In this document: positions 1 to 5,037 of the stretch, in pieces
How positions within the stretch are numbered: the first letter of the stretch is position 1
Layout of the letters: every line of letters begins with the position of its first letter
Translations under genes and position numbers: made by a program
Origin: Eubacterium sp.
GTDB taxonomy: Bacteria; Bacillota; Clostridia; Oscillospirales; Acutalibacteraceae
Assembly: GCA_024696725.1 (NCBI GenBank)
Contig: JAILGO010000181.1
Location: 1-10,372, forward strand
Length of the DNA: 10,372 bases
Direction of reading: 5' to 3'
Notes under the pieces: generated by a model
The model's database searches: none
Told to the model about the DNA's origin: nothing
Seen by the model: the letters and a program-made list of their open reading frames with translations, nothing else

Positions 1-1
1 G

Positions 2-127
2 GAGATAAATCTCACTACCTTCGTTTCGGGCTTCTACTCAATTAGTATGGAGGAGGAGCTCAGCGACCTTGAAATAAAAGGAGAGGTGCTTGATTTCAAA
101 GCGCTTTTCGGACTTAACGACGAATAA
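2..127 (+). CDS. C-terminal end of an unidentified protein (partial, 5' end outside window)
   Basis: The reading frame starting at base 2 stays open to a TAA at 125-127 and gives 41 residues ending in KALFGLNDE. Codon choice (GAG, CTT, GCG, GAC) matches the following genes, and the stop lies 14 bases before the aspS start, as expected for an operon partner. The other two forward frames hit stops within the first 45 bases. The visible tail is acidic and mixed in character, with no motif I recognise. In many Firmicutes hisS precedes aspS, but this tail does not resemble the HisS anticodon-binding C-terminus, so I make no functional call. Confidence 0.6.
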   Translation, partial: EINLTTFVSGFYSISMEEELSDLEIKGEVLDFKALFGLNDE

Positions 128-128
128 A

Positions 129-133
129 AGAGG
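129..133 (+). promoter_or_regulatory. Ribosome binding site of aspS
   Basis: AGAGG lies eight bases before the ATG at 142. It supports the 594-residue start over the in-frame ATG at 163, which would give a protein beginning MKRTAYC. Confidence 0.7.
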
Positions 134-141
134 AAAAGACA

Positions 142-1926
142 ATGGCAGAAAGCATTAAAGGAATGAAAAGAACGGCGTACTGCGCCGAATTCAATATGAA
201 TAACGTCGGCGAGGAGATTACCGTTTTCGGCTGGGTACACCGTCAGCGCGACCTCGGTAACCTTATCTTTATCGACTTAAGGGACAGAAGCGGAATAATT
301 CAGCTTTCGTTCAACGAGTCGACCGACAGAGAGATTTTTGAAAAGGCAAAGTCCGCGCGTACCGAATGGGTAGTCGCCGCGAAGGGCGTAGTTGCCGAGC
401 GTGAAAGCAAAAACAAGGAGCTCCCGACGGGCGATATAGAGGTTATGGTTAACGATTTCCGTATCGTATCGAAGGCTCAGACGCCGCCGTTTGAGGTTGA
501 AAAGACCTTTGAGGTCGGCGACGACGTAACGCTTAAATACCGCTATCTCAGCTTAAGGAACGAGAAGCTTACGAAGAATATACTTATGCGTCATAAGATT
601 GCAAAAATCGCGAGGGACTATTTCTACGATAACGGCTTTATCGAGATTGAAACCCCGATGATGATTAAATCGACCCCCGAAGGCGCGCGCGATTACGTAG
701 TTCCTTCGCGTATCCATCAGGGCAAGTTCTACGCGCTTCCTCAGTCGCCCCAGATTTATAAGCAGCTTACAATGATTGCGGGCTTTGACCGTTATATTCA
801 GCTTGCAAGGTGCTTCCGCGACGAGGATTTAAGAGCCGACCGTCAGCCCGAGTTTACCCAGATTGACCTTGAAATGAGCTTCGTTGACTGCGACGACTTA
901 ATGTCAATGGCTGAGGGATTTATAGTTAAGCTTATGAGAGAAACTATCGGCGTGGAAATCCCCGAAAAGCTTCCGCGAATGACCTTTGAAGAGGCTATGA
1001 ACAGCTACGGCAGCGACAAGCCCGACACCCGCTTCGGTATGCTTATTGAGGATATCTCCGACTGGGCTGAAAAAACCGATTTCGCGGTGTTTAAAAACTG
1101 CGTCGCTGAGGGCGGCTCGGTTAAAGCGATTGTCGCAAAGAACGCCGCTTCGGTTTATTCGAGAAAGAAGATTGACAAGCTCACCGAGCACGCAAAGGGA
1201 ATCGGCGCGAAGGGACTCGCCTATATCCGCTGGGCGGAGGCTGAGCCTAACTGCTCGTTCGCTAAATTCCTTAAGGACGGCGAGCTTGACGCGCTTATCG
1301 CTCAGCTCGGCGCTCAGCAGGGCGACGCGGTATTTATCGTCAGCGATAAAACCCGTAAGGCGCTTACGGTTATGGGCGCTCTCCGTCTTATCGTTGCTAA
1401 GGAGCTCGGCATTATCCCCGAGGGTAAGTGGAATTACCTCTGGATTACCGAAATGCCGTTCTTTGAGCTTGACGAGGAGAGCGGAGAATACGTTGCCGCT
1501 CACCATCCGTTTACGATGCCGCTTGAGGACAGTATTCAGTTCCTTGATACCGATAAATCCAGGGTTAAGGCGCAGGCGTTCGACCTCGTTCTTAACGGTA
1601 CGGAGCTGTCCTCGGGTTCTATGAGAATTACGGACACGAAGCTTCAGACGAAGATGTTTGAGCTTTTGGGTATGACTCAGGAGGAAATCGACGCCAAGTT
1701 CGGCTTCCTCGTTGACGCGTACTATTACGCGGCGCCGCCTCACGGCGGAATGGGAATAGGTCTTGACCGTCTCGCTATGCTTATCTGCGGCGCGGATTCG
1801 CTTCGCGACGTCGTAGCCTTCCCGAAGGTACAAAACGCGAGCGAGCTTATGAGCGGAGCGCCGTCGCTCGTCGACGGAGCGCAGCTTGAGGAGCTCGGAA
1901 TTTCAATTAACGAAAAGGAGAGTTAA
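142..1926 (+). CDS. aspS: Aspartyl-tRNA synthetase (class II, bacterial type)
   Basis: Attaches aspartate to tRNA-Asp with ATP in the cytoplasm. At 594 residues it is full length for a bacterial AspRS. An N-terminal OB-fold anticodon-binding domain (about 20-120) contains FIDLRDRSGIIQ. The class II catalytic core includes TPEGARDY (178-185), the amino-acid-site QSPQ (201-204), motif 2 beginning FRDEDLRADRQPEFTQ (225-240), and motif 3 GMGIGLDRLAM (536-546). A bacterial GAD insertion domain lies at about 290-420 between motifs 2 and 3. The residue after RD in GWVHRQRDLG (31-40 region) is Leu, as in E. coli AspRS; some non-discriminating enzymes have His there. This hints at a discriminating enzyme but does not settle it. 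The gene sits 14 bases after the preceding gene and one base before the LRR gene, so it is in an operon. Confidence 0.98.
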   Translation: MAESIKGMKRTAYCAEFNMNNVGEEITVFGWVHRQRDLGNLIFIDLRDRSGIIQLSFNESTDREIFEKAKSARTEWVVAAKGVVAERESKNKELPTGDIEVMVNDFRIVSKAQTPPFEVEKTFEVGDDVTLKYRYLSLRNEKLTKNILMRHKIAKIARDYFYDNGFIEIETPMMIKSTPEGARDYVVPSRIHQGKFYALPQSPQIYKQLTMIAGFDRYIQLARCFRDEDLRADRQPEFTQIDLEMSFVDCDDLMSMAEGFIVKLMRETIGVEIPEKLPRMTFEEAMNSYGSDKPDTRFGMLIEDISDWAEKTDFAVFKNCVAEGGSVKAIVAKNAASVYSRKKIDKLTEHAKGIGAKGLAYIRWAEAEPNCSFAKFLKDGELDALIAQLGAQQGDAVFIVSDKTRKALTVMGALRLIVAKELGIIPEGKWNYLWITEMPFFELDEESGEYVAAHHPFTMPLEDSIQFLDTDKSRVKAQAFDLVLNGTELSSGSMRITDTKLQTKMFELLGMTQEEIDAKFGFLVDAYYYAAPPHGGMGIGLDRLAMLICGADSLRDVVAFPKVQNASELMSGAPSLVDGAQLEELGISINEKES

Positions 1927-1927
1927 T

Positions 1928-3412
1928 ATGAAAAAGTCAGTTGTTAAATCCCTGTCATTTGTTTTATCTCTGATAATGCTTTTAACCGCCTTCGGCGCGT
2001 TCACCGCGTCTGCGGAGGTCGCCACGAAGGAAAAGTATATTAACGGAGTTTACTATACCTATACCGTTAAAGACGGCAGCGTTAAAATAATTAATGCCGC
2101 GCTTTCGGGTAACTCCGCTCCGAAAACGCTTAAAATTCCTTCAAAAATCGAAGGAAAGCCCGTTACCGAGGTAGAGCGCGTTGGTATGGAAGAAAAAAAC
2201 ACTAAGACGACGGCGCTCGTTTTTCCCGCTTCGGTTAAGAAAATCGGCGGGCTGATGTCGCCTGATTATTACGCGTTTTTCAATATAACCAACCTTGCCT
2301 CCGTAACTATCGGAAAGAACGTAAAGACGATAAACTACAACCCCTTCTGCGGCTCGCTCAAAAAGATTACCGTCGCAAAGGGAAATAAATATTTCAGCGC
2401 TAAGGACGGCGTGCTTTACAATAAGAAAAAGACTAAGCTCGTCGCTTATCCCGCCTCAAAGAGCGGAAAGAGCTTTACCCTTCCCAAGAGCGTTAAGAAA
2501 ATCGGCGCCTACGCGTTTTATAACGCTAAAAAGCTCAGAACGGTTAACACGAACAGGGCGAACGCCGCTTCAAGAAGCGCCTTCGAGGGCGGTGAAATCG
2601 TAACGATTAAGCTCGGCGCACCGATGAAAAGCTTTACGGGCGCCGCAATCTGTCATTCCGAAAAGCTCAAAACGATAACCGTCGCCAAGGGCAATAAGTA
2701 TTTAACGGTTAAAGACGGCGTTCTTTACAATAAGAAAAAGACCAGGGTTCTTTATTATCCGTATACTAAAAAGGGAACGAAATATTCCGTTTTCAAAACC
2801 GTTACGGCTGTCGGCGCGTTTGCCTTCTGCGGCGCAAGACTTAAAAAGATTACGCTGCCCGATAAGGTTACTCAAATCGGCGAATCCGCGTTTGAATTCT
2901 GTGAGGCGGAGGTTAATCTTCCCGCCTCGGTAAAGACCGTCGGAAAGTACGCCTTCAGCGGAAGCGGAATTAAGGACGGCGTTTTCCCCGCTTCGCTTAC
3001 AAAGCTCGGAGAGGGCGCGTTCTCGTGTAGCGGAATAACCTCTCTTGATATGTCAAAGACGTCCGTTAAAACTATCCCCGAAGACGCGTTCAGCGAATGC
3101 GCTTACATTGAAACCGTTACGCTTCCCGACTGTCTTGAAACAATCGAAGCGCGTGCGTTTTACGGTTGCTGGAACGAAACCCTTGAGGTTCCCGCTTCGG
3201 TCAGGTATATCGGCAGTAATGCGTTTCACAGCTTCTATCTCAAAACCCTTATTATTCGTTCAACGGACGCCGAGATAGACGACGAGGCGGTGAGCGATAC
3301 CGATTTGGAATGTAATCCAAACCCGATAGTCATTAAGGGACCCGCAGGCTCGACCGCAGAGGCGTACGCCGCGGCTAAGGGCTTTACCTTTGAATTACTG
3401 AGCGAAGCATAA
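1928..3412 (+). CDS. Secreted BspA-like leucine-rich-repeat (LRR_5) protein
   Basis: A 494-residue exported protein. I chose the ATG at 1928 because it follows an AAGGAGAG ribosome binding site and opens a typical signal peptide: MKK, a hydrophobic stretch (about 8-24), and probable cleavage after ASA at residue 29. An upstream in-frame start at 1886 lies inside aspS and would bury this signal. From about residue 95 to 465 there are irregular LRR_5 (BspA/TpLRR) units with patterns such as LPxSVKxIGxxAF. A 24-residue segment at 147-170 recurs at 250-273 (ITVAKGNKY...DGVLYNKKKT). The C-terminus, GSTAEAYAAAKGFTFE, is the usual ending of such proteins. No LPxTG motif, SLH domain, dockerin or late membrane segment is visible, so it is probably released or loosely bound. 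LRR_5 proteins are often linked to adhesion or protein binding, but the ligand here is unknown. Confidence 0.92.
   Translation: MKKSVVKSLSFVLSLIMLLTAFGAFTASAEVATKEKYINGVYYTYTVKDGSVKIINAALSGNSAPKTLKIPSKIEGKPVTEVERVGMEEKNTKTTALVFPASVKKIGGLMSPDYYAFFNITNLASVTIGKNVKTINYNPFCGSLKKITVAKGNKYFSAKDGVLYNKKKTKLVAYPASKSGKSFTLPKSVKKIGAYAFYNAKKLRTVNTNRANAASRSAFEGGEIVTIKLGAPMKSFTGAAICHSEKLKTITVAKGNKYLTVKDGVLYNKKKTRVLYYPYTKKGTKYSVFKTVTAVGAFAFCGARLKKITLPDKVTQIGESAFEFCEAEVNLPASVKTVGKYAFSGSGIKDGVFPASLTKLGEGAFSCSGITSLDMSKTSVKTIPEDAFSECAYIETVTLPDCLETIEARAFYGCWNETLEVPASVRYIGSNAFHSFYLKTLIIRSTDAEIDDEAVSDTDLECNPNPIVIKGPAGSTAEAYAAAKGFTFELLSEA
2366..2437 (+). repeat. Internal repeat copy 1 in the LRR gene
   Basis: Encodes residues 147-170 of the LRR protein (ITVAKGNKYFSAKDGVLYN followed by KKKTK). 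It recurs 309 bases downstream at 2675-2746. The protein copies are nearly identical while the DNA differs at many third positions (for example GTCGCAAAG against GTCGCCAAG), which suggests an old duplication kept by selection on the protein. Confidence 0.8.
2675..2746 (+). repeat. Internal repeat copy 2 in the LRR gene
   Basis: Second copy, residues 250-273 (ITVAKGNKYLTVKDGVLYN followed by KKKTR). It differs from copy 1 at four residues. The 103-residue offset suggests a duplicated multi-LRR block rather than a single repeat unit. Confidence 0.8.
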
Positions 3413-3413
3413 T

Positions 3414-4001
3414 ATGAGTAATTACAGCTTTTTCGCCATGGTCAACCGAATGAAAATGATTGACCGCTGGGCGCTTATGCAGAACACAACTAAAGAGAAT
3501 ATTGCCGAACACAGTCACACCGTGGCTGTTATTGCTCACGCCCTCGCGCTAATCGGTAATAAGGAATTCGCTAAGAATTACTACGCCGAAAGAGCGGCGG
3601 TGCTTGCGCTTTATCACGATACGACCGAGGTTATTACGGGCGATATGCCGACTCCCGTCAAGTATTATAACGACGAGATTAAAACCGTGTATAAGGATAT
3701 TGAGCGTATCGCGGGCGAGAGACTTCTCAATATGCTTCCCGAGGATTACCGAATCGACTATAAGCCTTTCTTTGAAAAACAGGAGGGCGACGCGGAGCTT
3801 TGGAAATTAGTCAAGGCGGCGGATAAAATCAGCGCGCTGATTAAGTGCATCGAGGAAACGCGCATGGGTAACAGGGAATTTGAAATCGCCCTGAAATCAC
3901 AGGAAAAGAAAATCGCCGAAATCGCCTTACCTGAGGTAAAGTATTTCTGCGACGTTTTCCTTCCGTGTTACTATCAGACGCTGGACGAACACACAAAATA
4001 A
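3414..4001 (+). CDS. yfbR: 5'-deoxynucleotidase, YfbR family (HD-domain phosphohydrolase)
   Basis: A 195-residue cytoplasmic HD-superfamily enzyme that aligns along nearly its full length with E. coli YfbR (199 residues, from memory). That enzyme dephosphorylates deoxyribonucleoside 5'-monophosphates to deoxynucleosides using a divalent metal. The key positions fall at the same numbers as in YfbR: R18 and W19 (IDRWALM), metal ligands H33 (EHS), H68 and D69 (YHD), and D137 (KAADK), with E72 and D77 in the TTEVITGDMPTPVKY block. The likely role is nucleotide-pool homeostasis and salvage. The gene starts one base after the LRR stop (TAA-T-ATG) with only a weak ribosome binding site, so translation is probably coupled. 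It is the last gene of the operon; a terminator begins seven bases after its stop. Confidence 0.94.
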   Translation: MSNYSFFAMVNRMKMIDRWALMQNTTKENIAEHSHTVAVIAHALALIGNKEFAKNYYAERAAVLALYHDTTEVITGDMPTPVKYYNDEIKTVYKDIERIAGERLLNMLPEDYRIDYKPFFEKQEGDAELWKLVKAADKISALIKCIEETRMGNREFEIALKSQEKKIAEIALPEVKYFCDVFLPCYYQTLDEHTK

Positions 4002-4007
4002 AAAATT

Positions 4008-4033
4008 CCGCAGGCGCTGAGCCTGCGGTTTTT
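4008..4033. terminator. Bidirectional rho-independent terminator between yfbR and the small ORF
   Basis: The 8-bp GC-rich stem CCGCAGGC / GCCTGCGG (4008-4015 and 4021-4028) has a 5-base loop and is followed by TTTTT on the plus strand. On the minus strand the same stem is followed by AATTTTTTATTTT. It can end both the aspS-LRR-yfbR operon and the converging 56-residue ORF, whose stop lies five bases away. Confidence 0.9.
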
Positions 4034-4037
4034 CAGT

Positions 4038-4208
4038 CTATAAATCGTCCGCGTCCTGAATCGGCGCCTCGTCCATATCGGCGTCGTAATACGTTTCCTT
4101 CGTTACCCCCGTGTAAGAGCCGTTTTCGTCAAAAACCGACATTTCGGGCTCTAAGAAACGGCTTAAATCAATAATCTGCTTTTTCTTTCTTTTATTTCTT
4201 TCGCTCAT
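4038..4208 (-). CDS. Small 56-residue hypothetical protein
   Basis: An uninterrupted minus-strand frame, ATG at 4208-4206 to TAG at 4040-4038. The product begins MSERNKRKKKQIIDLSRFL, a very basic N-terminus with an amphipathic stretch, and ends in an acidic tail PIQDADDL after a central NGSYTGVTKETYYD segment. It has no membrane segment, signal peptide or Cys cluster. AGAGGTG lies six bases before the ATG, and a terminator follows directly after the stop, so the ORF is neatly framed by expression signals. I have an unverified impression that small clostridial proteins with GSYTG and QDADDL motifs recur, but I cannot name a family or function. Its ribosome binding site sits in the stem of the upstream hairpin. 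The charge split suggests binding to nucleic acid or a protein surface, which is speculation. Confidence 0.68.
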   Translation of the reverse strand: MSERNKRKKKQIIDLSRFLEPEMSVFDENGSYTGVTKETYYDADMDEAPIQDADDL

Positions 4209-4240
4209 AAAAAACACCTCTGTATTATTTTATACAGAGG
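4209..4240 (-). terminator. Hairpin with U-tract after the 207-residue gene, also covering the small ORF's ribosome binding site
   Basis: On the minus strand, CCTCTGTAT and ATACAGAGG form a 9-bp stem with a 6-base loop (4240-4217), followed by TGTTTTTT. It begins 15 bases after the stop of the 4255-4878 gene and looks like an intrinsic terminator. The AGAGG at the 3' arm is also the only ribosome binding site for the downstream ORF, and the T-run ends at that ORF's ATG. Confidence 0.72.
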
Positions 4241-4254
4241 CGTTCATTTTATTA

Positions 4255-4878
4255 CTATACTTTTTCAACGTCGATTACGGCGATTTTATCCATAAACTCC
4301 TTCGGCGTTATAACCTGTCCCATTTCGAAGAAATCGTCCATATTAAGATTGAAATTATTTACGAAAACGGGAACTCCCGCGTATTCGATATCAATGTGGA
4401 GCCGCTTCGAGTCTTCAAAAATTACCTTAGGGTCGTAATTGTTTATATCGTAATACTTCTGTGCCTTAACCTCGTTGTTTCCGATATACTGAAGCGTAAT
4501 ATTCCTCGTGCTCATTGAAATCGAAATATATCTCTGATGCTCCTTCGAGAGAGCCTGTCCCATTGTCATCTGAACGACTGCCTTGCACGCTCCGCTGTTC
4601 AGGAAAAATTCTTTAATGAATATTCTTTCGAGAGCGCTCGTATCGTCGGGAACGATTATTGCGAGGATGTTTTTTGAAAGGTGTTTACCGTAAAGCTCCC
4701 TGATAAAATCCTTAAAGTATTTCTGGCATTCCGCTATTCTCTTTGCGAACTGGTGATAGAAGGGAATATTAAGGTTTTCCTCAATTCCCGGCATCTCAAA
4801 CGCGGTGAATTCGTCGCTGTCCCTCAGCTTTACGAGGATGTCCTTGTTTGTGATAATCATAGGTACGGTTTTAGCCAT
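4255..4878 (-). CDS. Hypothetical protein, possible degenerate actin/MreB-like fold
   Basis: A 207-residue soluble protein with no signal peptide or membrane segment. The ATG at 4878-4876 follows GAGAGG nine bases upstream, and a strong promoter lies before that. I cannot assign a family with confidence. The stretch at about 65-130 (ILAIIVPDDTSALERIFIKE, then SGACKAVVQMTMGQALS, then YISISMSTRNITLQYI) follows the order of a segment of MreB/DnaK-like ATPases: VVVPSGxTxxERRAV, then AGAxxVxLxxEPxAAAIG, then VDIGGGTTEVAVI. The glycines of that last phosphate-binding loop are replaced here (SMSTRN), and the usual N-terminal DxGTxxT motif is absent. If homologous, it is a reduced actin-like domain that probably cannot bind ATP normally. 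Fold assignment is weak inference; the coding call is firm. Confidence 0.85.
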   Translation of the reverse strand: MAKTVPMIITNKDILVKLRDSDEFTAFEMPGIEENLNIPFYHQFAKRIAECQKYFKDFIRELYGKHLSKNILAIIVPDDTSALERIFIKEFFLNSGACKAVVQMTMGQALSKEHQRYISISMSTRNITLQYIGNNEVKAQKYYDINNYDPKVIFEDSKRLHIDIEYAGVPVFVNNFNLNMDDFFEMGQVITPKEFMDKIAVIDVEKV

Positions 4879-4887
4879 AATTCAATA

Positions 4888-4893
4888 CCTCTC
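4888..4893 (-). promoter_or_regulatory. Ribosome binding site of the 207-residue gene
   Basis: GAGAGG on the minus strand, nine bases before the ATG. It fixes the start at 4878. Confidence 0.7.
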
Positions 4894-4908
4894 AGTTTCG
4901 TTGCATAT

Positions 4909-4937
4909 ATTATACATTATTACGGTAATATTTTCAA
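4909..4937 (-). promoter_or_regulatory. Sigma-A-type promoter for the 207-residue gene, with a palindrome in the spacer
   Basis: On the minus strand, TTGAAA (4937-4932) and TATAAT (4914-4909) are separated by exactly 17 bases. The expected transcript start is near 4902, giving a leader of about two dozen bases. The spacer holds TATTACGGTAATA (4918-4930), a perfect palindrome around one central base, placed where a repressor would block polymerase. The -35 and -10 boxes are close to consensus, so basal strength should be high. Confidence 0.8.
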
Positions 4938-4980
4938 TAGGTTACAATCCTGTTACTTTTATGGATATTGTGTAGAATTG

Positions 4981-4989
4981 TGCTATAAT
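4981..4989 (+). promoter_or_regulatory. Extended -10 promoter for the DUF3048 gene
   Basis: TGCTATAAT on the plus strand is a perfect extended -10 (TGnTATAAT). I see no good -35 at the right distance (4961-4966 reads ATGGAT), which is typical of extended -10 promoters. Transcription would start near 4996, diverging from the promoter at 4909-4937. Two ATTGTG copies ten bases apart (4967-4972 and 4977-4982) abut it. Confidence 0.65.
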
Positions 4990-5007
4990 ATACAAGATAT
5001 TCTATAG

Positions 5008-5015
5008 AAAGGAAG
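5008..5015 (+). promoter_or_regulatory. Shine-Dalgarno sequence placed unusually far from the DUF3048 start
   Basis: AAAGGAAG is the only purine-rich site in the leader, but it lies 22 bases before the ATG at 5038. An in-frame TGA at 5026-5028 rules out a longer protein. The site is well spaced for a TTG at 5022, which opens an 11-codon leader frame ending at TGA 5055-5057, past the real start. Confidence 0.5.
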
Positions 5016-5037
5016 CATTAATTGCTGACGACACAAT

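Noticed and set aside
904..1833. A 309-residue open frame on the minus strand inside aspS
   Set aside because: It is antisense to a clear, full-length AspRS with all class II motifs, its product resembles no family, and no ribosome binding site supports it. It is a by-product of the codon bias of aspS.
1886..1927. An earlier in-frame start for the LRR gene (protein beginning MRSSEF)
   Set aside because: It lies inside aspS and would put 14 residues in front of a clear signal peptide. The ATG at 1928 has a proper AAGGAGAG site.
4041..4174. Plus-strand open frame continuing past yfbR (3965-4174)
   Set aside because: It overlaps the end of yfbR in another frame, passes through the terminator stem, and its product (rich in Arg and Pro) looks like an antisense shadow of the small minus-strand ORF.
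4227..4268. A promoter for the small ORF using TATAAA/TAAAAT in the hairpin loop and TTGAAA at 4263-4268 (minus)
   Set aside because: The spacing between the boxes is about 28 bases, too long for sigma-A, and no other -35 sits at 16-18 bases.
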